Source of the DNA: Ruegeria sp. A3M17
GTDB taxonomy: Bacteria > Pseudomonadota > Alphaproteobacteria > Rhodobacterales > Rhodobacteraceae
Length of the DNA stretch: 64,000 bases
Reading direction: 5' to 3'
Assembly (NCBI RefSeq): GCF_003318255.1
Contig: NZ_QOCF01000035.1
Coordinates: 62,001 to 126,000, forward strand
The first letter of the stretch is position 1, and each line of letters opens with the position of its first letter. Both the position numbers and the translations under genes were made by a program. Below, piece by piece: positions 51,276-61,038 of this stretch. Under the pieces are notes generated by a model, which was given only the letters and a program-made list of their open reading frames with translations, did not search any database and was not told where the DNA came from.

Positions 51276-53678
51276 TCAGCCCCTCATCGCTTTGCCTTGT
51301 GGATCATAGGGCGACGGCGAGATGATCCGCGCCGAGCGCTCAACGCCGACCACGTGCACGGACAATTCCGTTCCCGGCTCGGCCTTGTCGCGGTTGACCA
51401 ACGCCATTGCCAGTGACTTCCCAGTGTAGTGCCCGTACCCTCCCGACGTTACAAAGCCCACGCGCTCATCGCCCGCCCAAACGGGTTCGTATCCGCTGGC
51501 GTCCGCGTCTGCGGCGTCCACTTCCAGTATTACCTGAATTTGCGCCGGACCATTGCCGTCACGTTCTGCGACCGCGGCATCTTTGCCGACAAATTCCTTG
51601 TCCCAGTCGATCCAGCGATCCATTCCAGTCATGCCCGGCGTGTAGAGCTGCGTGAATTCTGCCGACCAGATGCCAAAACTCTTTTCCAGCCGCGTCGACA
51701 ACATGGCGTTGAAGCCGCATTCACGAATGCCCTCATCCGCCCCTGCCTCCAACAGCATCCGGCGAAGCTTGATGTGATCTCCGTAGCGGCAGTTGATCTC
51801 GTATCCTTTTTCGCCGGTCACCGACATGCGGGCAACACGTGCGCGCACCAACCCGATGTCAAAATCCCCACAGCCCATGAATTTGAGGTCCGAAATGTCC
51901 TGTTCGGCCAGTTTTTCGACAACCGCTTGCGATTTGGGACCGACTACGGCGAAACCGCAATATTCCTCGCCCAGATCACGAACATTGACGCCATCGATCA
52001 TGTGATCGTCAAACCAGCGCATGTGCCAAGCCCGCAGGTAGTAGCTGCCCATGATCCACCATGTACCATCGCCCCAGTTCAGAACGGTCAGATCCCCCTT
52101 AAGCCGCCCATTTTCACCCAGCATAGGCGCCAGCTTCGCCCGACCTGGTGCGGGAAGTTTTGAGGCCATGATTTTGTCGAGCCAGATCTCGGCGTTCGGG
52201 CCGCTGACCTCGAACCGTGAAAAACCCGAGATATCCATAAGGCCGACGCCTTCGCGGATCACCTTGCATTCGTCGGCCACGATCTCATGCGCGTTCGAGC
52301 GTTTCAGCGTCGGTGTTTCCTCAAACCCTTGCGGCGCGAAGTAAAGCGGCACCTCAAGATCCCAGCTGACGCCCCATTTGCAGCCCGCATCCGTCATCGC
52401 GTCATGGGCTGGGGCCATTTTCAATGGACGGCCTGCAGGCAGTTGCTCGTTGGGATATGTCATCACGAAGCGACGGGAATAAAACTGGCCTGTGGTTTCA
52501 CGGATGTACCGCTTGTTCTGCGCAAAATCGCCAAAACGCGCCACGTCCATCGGCCAGGCATCTGCCTCGGGCTCGCCATGGATCATCCACTCGGCCAGCG
52601 TCTTGCCGACGCCACCGCCCTGCAGAAAGCCCGCCATCACAGCGCAGGCCGACCAGTAGCCGCGCTTACCCGGCACCGGACCGACCAGCGGGTTGCCGTC
52701 AGGGGCAAAGGTAAAGGCACCGTTTACCCATGTCTTGATGCCCACGTTCTGAATCGACGGATAACGTTCAAAGCCAAGCGTCAGCTCATTCTCGATCCGA
52801 TCAAGCTGTTCCTGAAACAACTCTTCGCCATAGTTCCACGGCGCGCCGTCCATCGCCCAGTGTTCATGATCGACCTCATAAATGCCGACCAGAACGCCTT
52901 TCTGATCCTGCCGCATATAGGTGAACCCTTCGAGGTCGACGGTCATCGGCATCTCGAAATCTGCCCCAGCGACCTCGGGGACTGTGTCGGTGATCAGATA
53001 GTGGTGTTTGAGCGGTGAAACCGGAAGCTCCACCCCCGCCATACGCCCCACTTGCTTGGCCCAAAGGCCAGCGGCGTTAACCACGTGTTCACAAGTGATC
53101 GTGCCCTTGTCGGTGACAACCTGCCAGCCATCGTCGGTCTGGATCAGCTCCTCGACCTTGGTTTCTTCGTAATACGCCGCGCCCCTCTTTTTTGCGGCTG
53201 TCGCATAGGCCTGTACCGTGCCAGTCGTGTCGATATGCCCCTCGCGGTCTGCCCACATCGCACCCAAAACGCCGTCGGTCGACATGATCGGGCAGCGCCG
53301 TTGCGCTTCTTCCGGGCTCAGCAACTCGCAATCGTCAATGCCGATAGACTGGAAAATGCGATAGTTCGCCTGCAGCCATTCCCACCGTTCGGGCGTGCCG
53401 GCCAACGTCAGGCCACCGGTCATATGCAAGCCTATGTTCTGACCCGATTCCTTTTCGATCTCGCTGAGCAGGTCGATTGTGTAGGCTTGCAGGGATGCCA
53501 TGTTCGGGTCCGCGTTCAGCGCATGAATACCGCCGGCCGCGTGCCAGGATGAGCCCGAGGCCAACCTACGTCGTTCCAGCATAACCACATCTGTCCAGCC
53601 AAACTTGGCCAGATGATACAGAACCGAGGCGCCCACGACGCCGCCCCCGATGACCACAACGCGATACTGAGATTTCAT
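51276..53678 (-). CDS. Dimethylglycine / sarcosine dehydrogenase-like, FAD plus GcvT domains
   Basis: 800 residues from ATG 53678 (GGGAGCGCAGG upstream). The N-terminal half is the DAO FAD domain (VVIGGGVVGASVLYHLAKFGWTDVVMLER; GSSWHAAGGIH, in which the His is the site of covalent FAD attachment in the family). The second half is a GcvT-like aminomethyltransferase domain that carries tetrahydrofolate (SGPNAEIWLDKIM, SVTGEKGYEI, GFNAMLSTRLEKSFGIW). Such proteins demethylate dimethylglycine or sarcosine, passing formaldehyde to tetrahydrofolate. It is the first gene of the methylated-amine operon and lies below the palindromic operator. Confidence 0.9.
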   Translation of the reverse strand: MKSQYRVVVIGGGVVGASVLYHLAKFGWTDVVMLERRRLASGSSWHAAGGIHALNADPNMASLQAYTIDLLSEIEKESGQNIGLHMTGGLTLAGTPERWEWLQANYRIFQSIGIDDCELLSPEEAQRRCPIMSTDGVLGAMWADREGHIDTTGTVQAYATAAKKRGAAYYEETKVEELIQTDDGWQVVTDKGTITCEHVVNAAGLWAKQVGRMAGVELPVSPLKHHYLITDTVPEVAGADFEMPMTVDLEGFTYMRQDQKGVLVGIYEVDHEHWAMDGAPWNYGEELFQEQLDRIENELTLGFERYPSIQNVGIKTWVNGAFTFAPDGNPLVGPVPGKRGYWSACAVMAGFLQGGGVGKTLAEWMIHGEPEADAWPMDVARFGDFAQNKRYIRETTGQFYSRRFVMTYPNEQLPAGRPLKMAPAHDAMTDAGCKWGVSWDLEVPLYFAPQGFEETPTLKRSNAHEIVADECKVIREGVGLMDISGFSRFEVSGPNAEIWLDKIMASKLPAPGRAKLAPMLGENGRLKGDLTVLNWGDGTWWIMGSYYLRAWHMRWFDDHMIDGVNVRDLGEEYCGFAVVGPKSQAVVEKLAEQDISDLKFMGCGDFDIGLVRARVARMSVTGEKGYEINCRYGDHIKLRRMLLEAGADEGIRECGFNAMLSTRLEKSFGIWSAEFTQLYTPGMTGMDRWIDWDKEFVGKDAAVAERDGNGPAQIQVILEVDAADADASGYEPVWAGDERVGFVTSGGYGHYTGKSLAMALVNRDKAEPGTELSVHVVGVERSARIISPSPYDPQGKAMRG

Positions 53679-53731
53679 CCTGCGCTCCCCTGCATGATTA
53701 AGGAAGGACGCTAGTGGCACTGTTCACTTCT

Positions 53732-53752
53732 GTCTAGACATTTCTGTACAGT
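53732..53752. promoter_or_regulatory. Two adjacent palindromes, candidate TetR operator of the methylated-amine operon
   Basis: TGTCTAGACA (53732-53741, perfect 10-bp palindrome) is followed by CTGTACAG (53745-53752, perfect 8-bp palindrome), 54 to 74 bases upstream of the first gene. Short palindromes with TGT/ACA ends are typical of TetR-family sites, and the operon contains a TetR gene. Confidence 0.55.
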
Positions 53753-53790
53753 TCTGCGCGAGCGAAGAAACGGCCTCGGATCAGCAGTTT

Positions 53791-54420
53791 CTAGAGCCGT
53801 GCGCTGGGACGGGATGCAACCTTGTCGAACCATGCCAAAGTGGCAGTATTTTCTTGTGGAATCCGTTTCTTGATCACGCGGGCAAAGTCCACAAAGACAA
53901 AGGTGGAAATGTCCGCCAGAGTGAAGTCGGCGCCTGCGATAAACGCGCTTTCGGCCAGCCGCTGTTCGAGCAACGAAAAGAAATGATCAACCCGCGCGGA
54001 CCCTCGCTGAGCCAGTTCCGGGATTTGCGGGTGGTTCACCGGCCCCGGAATCGCCCTGTCGGCAAAGGCAGGATGAGTATTGCGCAACGCCTCGGCTACA
54101 GGCGCGCCGCCCTGTTGCTCAACGATGCTGTTCCACATCAGAACCTGCCCCTTCTCATCGGGTGTGCGCCCCATCAGCGGTGGCTCGGGAAACCGCGCCT
54201 CAAGGTAAGCAGCTATCCCAAGATTCTCGGTCAACGCGATGCCCTCATCCGTCACCAACACGGGAATGGTTGCGTTCGGGTTCACCGCGCGAAATTCATC
54301 GCTGAGTTGCTCACCTTTGCCGATCGAGATTTCTCGGGTTTCGATGTCCAAACCCTTTTCGGCAATGAACATGCGCGCGCGCCGTGGGTTGGGGGCCGTG
54401 GAACAATCATAAAAAAGCAT
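53791..54420 (-). CDS. Glutathione S-transferase
   Basis: 209 residues. The N-terminal thioredoxin-like domain (MLFYDCSTAPNPRRARMFIAEKGLDIETREISI, with the cis-Pro segment ATIPVLVTDEG and the glutathione-binding LTENLGIAAYLE) is followed by an alpha-helical domain (from about residue 90). The family role is conjugation of glutathione or isomerisation; substrate is unknown. It follows the methyltransferase on the same strand (17 bases). Confidence 0.9.
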   Translation of the reverse strand: MLFYDCSTAPNPRRARMFIAEKGLDIETREISIGKGEQLSDEFRAVNPNATIPVLVTDEGIALTENLGIAAYLEARFPEPPLMGRTPDEKGQVLMWNSIVEQQGGAPVAEALRNTHPAFADRAIPGPVNHPQIPELAQRGSARVDHFFSLLEQRLAESAFIAGADFTLADISTFVFVDFARVIKKRIPQENTATLAWFDKVASRPSARL

Positions 54421-54437
54421 CGGACTCTCCTGCCCTG

Positions 54438-54935
54438 TCAGCGGCGATAAATGAAACAGCGGCCCTCGACGGCCCCTTCAGGAAGGGAAACTTCGGTCAA
54501 GGTATCGAAATACATCCGGTCGCTGGACACCATCAAACCACCCTCGGCCAATAGCGGCTCGATCAATGGTGAGACAAACCTGGCGAAGTCGTCGTTCTTT
54601 TTGCGGTTGTGACCGCCCAAGTCCGCGTGGATCAGACTGGCCGTGGCTCCGAACCGATCCACCGAGGCCGGTAGTGTTTCGCGCACATCCCCCAAAATCA
54701 CCCGATCTGCGGGCGGCGTGGAATCCGGATGCGACGCCACGGCGCGCTCGAATACATAAACAGGTCGACCTGAAATATACTGCACCATGTGATGATAGGT
54801 GCGCCCATTGCCCAACCCCAGTTCGAACACTGGCCCAGGCATTCCTTTGGTTTCAGAGATGGCAAAATCCAGACAGGCCCGTTGGGACACCATACGGTCG
54901 ATGAACAGATCCAGGCGGCTTTGGTTGTCGGGCAC
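54438..54935 (-). CDS. Small SAM-dependent methyltransferase-like protein
   Basis: 165 residues from GTG 54935, with AGGAGAG eight bases upstream. The SAM motif is VFELGLGNGRTYHHM (Glu-x-Gly-x-Gly-N-Gly-R), and the second strand VYVFERAVASH. GDVRETLP and the ADLGGHNRKKND segment are consistent with a small class I methyltransferase of the TylF / S-adenosylmethionine-dependent group. No acceptor can be named. It is divergent from the ABC importer operon, with the palindrome at 54996-55015 between them. Confidence 0.78.
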   Translation of the reverse strand: MPDNQSRLDLFIDRMVSQRACLDFAISETKGMPGPVFELGLGNGRTYHHMVQYISGRPVYVFERAVASHPDSTPPADRVILGDVRETLPASVDRFGATASLIHADLGGHNRKKNDDFARFVSPLIEPLLAEGGLMVSSDRMYFDTLTEVSLPEGAVEGRCFIYRR

Positions 54936-54995
54936 GGGGAAATCTCTCCTTGATATCAGTCAGCTCATGATTTGGGGCCGACACCGCATGTGATG

Positions 54996-55015
54996 ACAAA
55001 TCCTCAAGGATTTGT
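54996..55015. promoter_or_regulatory. Palindrome between the methyltransferase and ABC-importer genes
   Basis: ACAAATCCT-CA-AGGATTTGT, perfect 9-bp arms with a two-base centre, in the divergent promoter region. A good candidate operator for either gene set. No regulator gene is next to it. Confidence 0.45.
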
Positions 55016-55133
55016 GTAGGTAAATTGGCCTAAGTTTCACATTTTCGCGACAATTCGGCCCAAGAACGGGTTTGACTACACAGGCACAACCGCGCGAGAC
55101 TAAGTCAAAAAACACAGGGAGTTGAATACGCCG

Positions 55134-55172
55134 ATGTCGAACCACGGACGAACGGGTGGAAAACCCGCATGA
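55134..55172 (+). CDS. Possible 12-residue leader peptide of the ABC-importer operon
   Basis: ATG 55134 opens a 12-codon frame ([12 protein letters not shown]) preceded by AGGGAG at a slightly long spacing. Its TGA stop overlaps the ATG of the ATPase gene (ATGA). It is not in frame with that gene. It could couple translation or be chance. Confidence 0.3.
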   Translation: MSNHGRTGGKPA

Positions 55173-56941
55173 CTGCGTTGTTGTCCGTCAGAGACCTCAG
55201 CATCGGTTTTGGTGCGGGCGACTCAGTTGTCAAAGGAGTCAATTTTGATGTCGAGGCCGGGCAGACATTGGCTCTGGTTGGCGAATCCGGGTCAGGAAAA
55301 ACCATCTCGTGCCGGGCAGCCTTGCGTATTCTGCCACGTGCCGCGCAAATCCGCAGTGGCACTATTACCCTGAACGATTCGAAAGGCTTCGAGGATCTGA
55401 CCAAGATCAGCGAGCGACAGATGCGTGACATTCGCGGCAATCGAATATCGATGATTTTTCAGGAACCGATGCGATCACTATCCCCGTTGCACAAGATCGG
55501 CAATCAGGTCAGCGAGGTCTTGTGGCTGCATCGGAGCGCGTCCGAGGCGCAAGCCCGCAAAGAGGTCCTGACCCAATTCGAACGCGTAGGCTTTCCTGAT
55601 CCGCAGCGCGCCTATGATTCTTACCCGTTCGAGTTGTCGGGCGGCATGCGCCAGCGCGCCATGATTGCGATGGCCATGGTTTCCAAGCCGGAACTGCTGA
55701 TCGCGGATGAGCCGACGACCGCGCTGGACGTAACGACACAAGCGCAGGTCCTGGGGCTGATCAAGGAGTTGCAGCGCGAAACGGGCATGGCCCTGATCCT
55801 TGTGACACACGACCTTGGCGTAGTTGCCAACATGGCGGAGCAGGTCGTTGTCATGCACAAGGGCCGCGTGATGGAGGCAGGGGCAGCCGCCCCGATCCTA
55901 AGCGCCCCGGCGCACCCCTACACACAACAATTGTTCAACGCGGCCCCTGCAATTCCCGACGAAGATTCGGTCGGGCTGCCAATGCCGGATGATGACCTCA
56001 TTCTACAGATGAAGGGGGTGTCCAAGACCTACACCATGCGGTCCAGTCGAGGCTGGCAGGGCGACAAGCTGATCCATGCCTGCCGAGGTGTGGACCTGAA
56101 TCTGGCCCGCGGCAAAACACTGGCAATCGTAGGCGAAAGTGGTTCAGGCAAAACAACGGCTGCGCGGATCGCTCTTGGCGCAGAACTGCCCGATCCGGGT
56201 GGCGAGATTCTGTTTCGCACCGCGCCAGGCGAAGACCCGATCACTGTGCACCACATGACCCGCTCTCAGCGCACGGCCTTTCAACGCAAGGCTCAGATGG
56301 TGTTTCAGGACCCGTACAGCTCTCTCAGTCCGCGGATGCGCATTCAAGACGCGCTGACCGAGCCTATGGAAATTCACTCCATTGGTTCGACTGCCGAACA
56401 ACGGGACAAAGCGGTCGAGATGCTGCAGCGTGTGGGGCTGAATGGTGATATGCTCAAACGCTATCCCCATGCCTTTTCCGGCGGCCAGCGGCAACGCCTG
56501 TCGATTGCGCGGGCGATGATGCTGGACCCGCAGCTGATTGTCTGTGACGAGCCGACATCGGCACTGGATGTATCGGTTCAGGAACAGATCCTGACCTTGC
56601 TGGAAAACCTGCAGGACCGGTTGAACCTGTCCTACCTATTCATCTCTCACGACCTTGCGGTTGTGGCGCGCATTGCCGACGAAGTGGCCGTGATGCGCCG
56701 GGGTCTTGTCGTCGAACAGGCCCCGCCCGAGACGCTGTTTTATAACCCCCGACACCCTTACACCAAGGCGCTGATTGCCGCCCAACCAGAACCCGACATC
56801 AACCGGCCCATCGACCTTAAACTGGTTGCGTTGGGCGCTGGTTCACCAGACAGTTGGGATGACACCTTCCGATTTACGGACTCCGTGATACCCTCACTGG
56901 TAGAGATGGAGCCCGGCCATAAGGTACGATGCCATGTTTAA
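55169..56941 (+). CDS. Peptide/nickel-type ABC importer, fused double ATPase
   Basis: 590 residues with two complete ATPase halves fused, comparable to DppD-DppF joined. Each half has its own Walker A ([11 protein letters not shown] at about 38-48, [12 protein letters not shown] at about 315), signature ([11 protein letters not shown] and [10 protein letters not shown]) and Walker B ([12 protein letters not shown] and [12 protein letters not shown]). The oligopeptide-type tail ([12 protein letters not shown] and [14 protein letters not shown]) is present after each. It powers the two permeases downstream. It overlaps the binding-protein gene by eight bases. Confidence 0.93.
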   Translation: MTALLSVRDLSIGFGAGDSVVKGVNFDVEAGQTLALVGESGSGKTISCRAALRILPRAAQIRSGTITLNDSKGFEDLTKISERQMRDIRGNRISMIFQEPMRSLSPLHKIGNQVSEVLWLHRSASEAQARKEVLTQFERVGFPDPQRAYDSYPFELSGGMRQRAMIAMAMVSKPELLIADEPTTALDVTTQAQVLGLIKELQRETGMALILVTHDLGVVANMAEQVVVMHKGRVMEAGAAAPILSAPAHPYTQQLFNAAPAIPDEDSVGLPMPDDDLILQMKGVSKTYTMRSSRGWQGDKLIHACRGVDLNLARGKTLAIVGESGSGKTTAARIALGAELPDPGGEILFRTAPGEDPITVHHMTRSQRTAFQRKAQMVFQDPYSSLSPRMRIQDALTEPMEIHSIGSTAEQRDKAVEMLQRVGLNGDMLKRYPHAFSGGQRQRLSIARAMMLDPQLIVCDEPTSALDVSVQEQILTLLENLQDRLNLSYLFISHDLAVVARIADEVAVMRRGLVVEQAPPETLFYNPRHPYTKALIAAQPEPDINRPIDLKLVALGAGSPDSWDDTFRFTDSVIPSLVEMEPGHKVRCHV

Positions 56942-58844
56942 AACCACTCGCCCGCTTATTCTGGCTGCCACGTTGGCCGCCACTTTGGTCCTGCCCGCCA
57001 CGGCAGGAACACCGACCCCTCAGGAAAGCGAATTCTGGAAAGCCGAGGTCAGCGCCGGGAACCTGCCGCCGGTCGCAGAGCGCCTGCCAGCCGAACCTCT
57101 GATCGTGGATTTGGCAGCCAAAGGCCGCGAGTTTGGTGCCCCCGGTGGTACCCTGCGCACCATGGTGACCCGCTCAAAAGACATCCGCCAGATGGTCGTC
57201 TATGGGTATGCCCGACTGGTTGGGTTTGACGAAAACTACGAAATCGTCCCTGATCTGCTGGAGTCCTATGAAAACGAAGGTAATCGAAAGTTCACTCTGC
57301 ATCTGCGTGACGGGCACAAGTGGTCCGATGGATCGCCGTTCACATCCGAAGACTTTCGTTATTGGTGGGAAGACGTTGCCAACAATGAAATGCTTAGCCC
57401 TTCTGGCCCACCTGACTTCCTGATTGTTGAAGGTAAAACGCCAACCGTGACCTTCCCGGATGAGACAACTATTGTCTTTGAGTGGGAAAACCCAAATCCT
57501 GATTTTCTGCAGTCGCTGGCCCAAGCGCGCCCACCGTTCATCTACCGGCCGTCTGAATTCCTCAAACAGTATCACGAGAAATTCGCAGATGCTAAAGACC
57601 TCGCCTTTCAGGTCGAAGACGCACGGGTCAAAAGCTGGGCGGCGCTGCACAACAAGCTGGATAACCTCTACAAGTTCGACAACCACGAACTCCCGACGCT
57701 GCAGCCTTGGCTGAATGCAAGTTCGGGCAAGAAGATCCGCCACAATTTCGTTCGCAACCCATATTATCACCGCATCGATTCCAACGGCGTTCAGTTGCCC
57801 TATATCGACATTGTCGAGATGGAAATCGTCGCTGCTGGCTTGGTCGCAGCCAAGACCAATGCTGGCGAAACTGATCTGCAGGGGCGCGGTCTGGCGTTTC
57901 GCGATGCATCTATCCTGAAAAAGGGCGAAGCCGGCGGAGACTACAAAACTCTGCTGTGGAAGACCGGCGTCGCATCGCAAATCGCGATCTACCCGAACCT
58001 GAACTACTCGGATGAGGTCTGGCGCGACGTTCTGCGCGATGTTCGTGTTCGGCGGGCGCTGTCCCTGGCCATCGACCGCAAAACCATCAATCAAGCGCTC
58101 TATTTCAAGCTGGCCCATCCTGGTGCGATGTCCGTTTTACCCGCGTCTCCGTTCTATGACGAGGAAAACGCAAAAGCCTGGGCGCAGTATGACGTTGAGA
58201 TGGCCAATGCCCTTCTGGACGAAGCTGGCCTAGCCAAGCGCGATAAAAACGGCGTTCGCCTGCTGCCGGATGGCCGCCCGATGGAATTGATCATCGAAAC
58301 CGCAGGAGAACGGCAAGAAGTTGAGAACGCGCTTCAGATCGTCACCGATACATGGCGTGAAATCGGCGTGGACCTGATCATGCGCCCACTGGACCGGGAC
58401 ATTCTGCGCAACCGTGTTTTTTCTGGCAACACCATGGCCTCGGTATGGTTCGGTTGGGATGACGGTATCCCGCAGGCTCACACTTCCCCCTCTTATTTGG
58501 CCCCCACGGATCAGGTGTTTCTGGCCTGGCCCAAATGGGGACAATTTTACCAGACCGGCGGCGATGTTGGTGAAGCGCCTGACATGCCCGAGGCTGAACG
58601 CCTAATGCAGCTGGCCCATGATTGGGAGGTAGCTACCACCGACGAAGAGCGTTCGGCAGTCTGGTCAGAAATGCTGAACATCCATGCTGATCAGCTTTTC
58701 GCCATCGGAATTCTGAACGGCGCACCGCAGCCCATCGTAGTGTCCAACCGTCTGCGCAACGTGCCCAAACAAGGTATGTGGGCATGGGAGCCCGGCGCAC
58801 ATTTTGGCATTCACCGCCCCGACGAATTCTTTTTCGCCGACTAA
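56934..58844 (+). CDS. ABC transporter substrate-binding protein, family 5
   Basis: 636 residues with a signal peptide ([19 protein letters not shown], cleavage near TAG, residue 25), so it is periplasmic. The body has the SBP_bac_5 pattern: LLESYENEGNRKFTLHLRDGHKWSDGSPFTSEDFRYWWEDV and ALSLAIDRKTINQALYF. The ligand is not predictable; this family binds peptides, opines, nickel or sugars. It is more than 100 residues longer than the average for the family, like the 600-residue Rhodobacterales members. Starts inside the end of the ATPase gene. Confidence 0.92.
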   Translation: MFKTTRPLILAATLAATLVLPATAGTPTPQESEFWKAEVSAGNLPPVAERLPAEPLIVDLAAKGREFGAPGGTLRTMVTRSKDIRQMVVYGYARLVGFDENYEIVPDLLESYENEGNRKFTLHLRDGHKWSDGSPFTSEDFRYWWEDVANNEMLSPSGPPDFLIVEGKTPTVTFPDETTIVFEWENPNPDFLQSLAQARPPFIYRPSEFLKQYHEKFADAKDLAFQVEDARVKSWAALHNKLDNLYKFDNHELPTLQPWLNASSGKKIRHNFVRNPYYHRIDSNGVQLPYIDIVEMEIVAAGLVAAKTNAGETDLQGRGLAFRDASILKKGEAGGDYKTLLWKTGVASQIAIYPNLNYSDEVWRDVLRDVRVRRALSLAIDRKTINQALYFKLAHPGAMSVLPASPFYDEENAKAWAQYDVEMANALLDEAGLAKRDKNGVRLLPDGRPMELIIETAGERQEVENALQIVTDTWREIGVDLIMRPLDRDILRNRVFSGNTMASVWFGWDDGIPQAHTSPSYLAPTDQVFLAWPKWGQFYQTGGDVGEAPDMPEAERLMQLAHDWEVATTDEERSAVWSEMLNIHADQLFAIGILNGAPQPIVVSNRLRNVPKQGMWAWEPGAHFGIHRPDEFFFAD

Positions 58845-58858
58845 TCAGGAGCAGCTAA

Positions 58859-59887
58859 ATGGTAATGCTGCGCTACGCGGTGTATCGCTTTTTCACGATG
58901 CTGCTGACTTTGCTGGTGGTGTCGGTTCTGATCTTCGTGATCATCAACCTGCCGCCCGGCGATTATCTGAGCAATCAGATCGCGGAATTGCAGGCCTCGG
59001 GCCAATCCGCAGGTGTTGCCAAGGCTGAATTCCTGCGCGCAGAATACGCCCTGGATCGTCCCGTATGGGAACAGTACCTGGTCTGGATGGGATTCTGGCC
59101 CGGACCGCACGGGTTTGAGGGTCTCCTGCAGGGAAATTACGGTTGGTCTTTTGAATTCGACCGTCCCGTCGCCGAGATCGTTGGCGACACCCTATGGCTA
59201 ACCGTTGTGGTCAACCTGGCCGCTATCCTGTTCGTTTATGCCGTTGCCCTGCCACTGGGCGTCCTCGCCGCAGCAAAATCGCGAACCTGGATTGACTATA
59301 CGTCGGCCTTTGTTGGCTATCTTGGTTTGGCGACGCCCAACTTCCTACTGGCACTGATCCTGTTCTATTACGGACACCGCTACTTCAACCTGCCCATCGG
59401 CGGCCTGATGGACCCATCCTTCGAAGGTCAGCCAATGAGCTGGGAAAAGCTGAAGTCCATTCTTGTCCACCTGATCGTGCCGACTTTCGTCATTGGCACA
59501 TCTGGCGCCTCGGCGATGATGCAGCGCCTGCGTGCGAACATGCTGGATGAACTGGGTAAACCTTATGTGGAAACGGCCATTGCCAAGGGTATGGCGCCAT
59601 CGAGAATGCTGACAAAGTATCCGCTGCGCGTGGCGTTCAACCCCTTTGTTGCGGATATCGGGAATCTTCTGCCGTCGATGATATCCGGATCGGTTCTGGT
59701 GTCTGTCGTGCTTGGCCTGCAAACCATCGGCCCGACCTTGCTGACCGCACTCAAAACCCAGGACCAATTTCTGTCTGCCTTCATTCTGATGTTCGTGGCC
59801 TTGCTGACCCTGATCGGCACCATGATCTCTGATATCCTGCTGGTCATGTTAGACCCGCGCATTCGGTACGAGGGGCGTGAAGCGTGA
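58859..59887 (+). CDS. ABC transporter permease, DppB-type
   Basis: 342 residues with six membrane helices and the extended first periplasmic loop typical of DppB/OppB. The EAA loop contacting the ATPase is visible in KPYVETAIAKGMAPSRMLTKYPLRVAFNPF. It has the N-terminal RYAVYRFFTMLLTLLVVSVLIFVIINLPPGDYL helix characteristic of the family. It follows the binding-protein gene by 14 bases and overlaps the next permease by four (GTGA). Confidence 0.94.
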   Translation: MVMLRYAVYRFFTMLLTLLVVSVLIFVIINLPPGDYLSNQIAELQASGQSAGVAKAEFLRAEYALDRPVWEQYLVWMGFWPGPHGFEGLLQGNYGWSFEFDRPVAEIVGDTLWLTVVVNLAAILFVYAVALPLGVLAAAKSRTWIDYTSAFVGYLGLATPNFLLALILFYYGHRYFNLPIGGLMDPSFEGQPMSWEKLKSILVHLIVPTFVIGTSGASAMMQRLRANMLDELGKPYVETAIAKGMAPSRMLTKYPLRVAFNPFVADIGNLLPSMISGSVLVSVVLGLQTIGPTLLTALKTQDQFLSAFILMFVALLTLIGTMISDILLVMLDPRIRYEGREA

Positions 59888-61038
59888 CCAAACACACCGA
59901 CGGTCGCTTTGTCGACGATGCACCTTTCGACGCGGACGCCGCGCTGCAACAGTTAGAGCGCGCCGATCTGGACGCACCCAACTGGGTTCTGGTCTGGCGC
60001 AAGTTCAAAACCCATAAGCTGGGTTTGATTTCAGGCGTTTTTCTACTGTTCTGCTACCTGATGCTGCCCTTCGCTGGATTCATCGCCCCCTATGGGCCGA
60101 ATGAGCGAAACGGCGAACACCTTTACGCCCCGCCACAAAGCATCAATTGGTTCCACGATGGCTCCTTCATTGGCCCGTATGTCTATCCGATCGTGGCCGA
60201 AGCCGATCTTGAGACCTTTCAGTGGAAATTCGTAGCCGATACGGAAGATCCTCGCGCAATCCGCTTTTTCTGCGAGGGGGCCGAGTACAGGCTTGCCGGG
60301 CTGGTGAAATCAGACACCCACCTGTTCTGCGCGCCAGAGGGCGCAACGCTGTTCCTTTGGGGGTCCGATCGTCTGGGCCGCGATGTGTTCAGCCGCATTC
60401 TATACGGCGCGCAGCTGTCGCTGACGGTCGGGCTGATCGGCATTTCGGTATCGTTCACCCTTGGCATCTTTTTTGGATCAATCGCCGGGTATTTCGGCGG
60501 CAAGATCGATTGGGTCATCAACCGCGTGATCGAGGTCTTGCGCTCGCTACCTGAACTGCCGCTCTGGCTTGCCCTATCGGCGGCGGTGCCCTCAAACTGG
60601 AGCCCGGTTGCTGTTTTCTTCATCATCTCGATCATCCTCGGGATTCTCGATTGGCCTGGCCTCGCCCGTTCTGTGCGCGCGAAATTCTTGTCCCTCAGGG
60701 AAGAAGAATACGTCCGTGCCGCCGAGATGATGGGTGCAAGCTCTGGCCGTGTCATCCGCAAGCACCTGCTGCCGAACTTCATGTCTCACCTGATCGCCTC
60801 GGCTACGTTATCGATACCGGCTATGATCCTCGGGGAAACCGCGCTCAGCTTCCTGGGTCTTGGCCTGCGAGCCCCGGCCGTCAGCTGGGGCGTGATGTTG
60901 AACGATGCGCAGAACCTGGCCTCGATCGAGATCTACCCCTGGACGGCAATCCCGATGCTACCGATTATCGTTATCGTGCTGGCCTTCAATTTCCTGGGTG
61001 ACGGGCTGCGTGACAGTCTGGATCCATACCAGCAATGA
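59884..61038 (+). CDS. ABC transporter permease, DppC-type
   Basis: 384 residues from GTG 59884. Six membrane helices; the first is followed by a long periplasmic segment (YGPNERNGEHLYAPPQ), as in the OppC-like permeases of this subgroup. The EAA loop is EEYVRAAEMMGASSGRVIRKHLLPN, and LGLGLRAPAVSWGVMLNDAQ the family C-terminal block. It partners the DppB-type permease. Its stop overlaps the ATG of the CoA transferase (ATGA). Confidence 0.94.
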   Translation: MTKHTDGRFVDDAPFDADAALQQLERADLDAPNWVLVWRKFKTHKLGLISGVFLLFCYLMLPFAGFIAPYGPNERNGEHLYAPPQSINWFHDGSFIGPYVYPIVAEADLETFQWKFVADTEDPRAIRFFCEGAEYRLAGLVKSDTHLFCAPEGATLFLWGSDRLGRDVFSRILYGAQLSLTVGLIGISVSFTLGIFFGSIAGYFGGKIDWVINRVIEVLRSLPELPLWLALSAAVPSNWSPVAVFFIISIILGILDWPGLARSVRAKFLSLREEEYVRAAEMMGASSGRVIRKHLLPNFMSHLIASATLSIPAMILGETALSFLGLGLRAPAVSWGVMLNDAQNLASIEIYPWTAIPMLPIIVIVLAFNFLGDGLRDSLDPYQQ

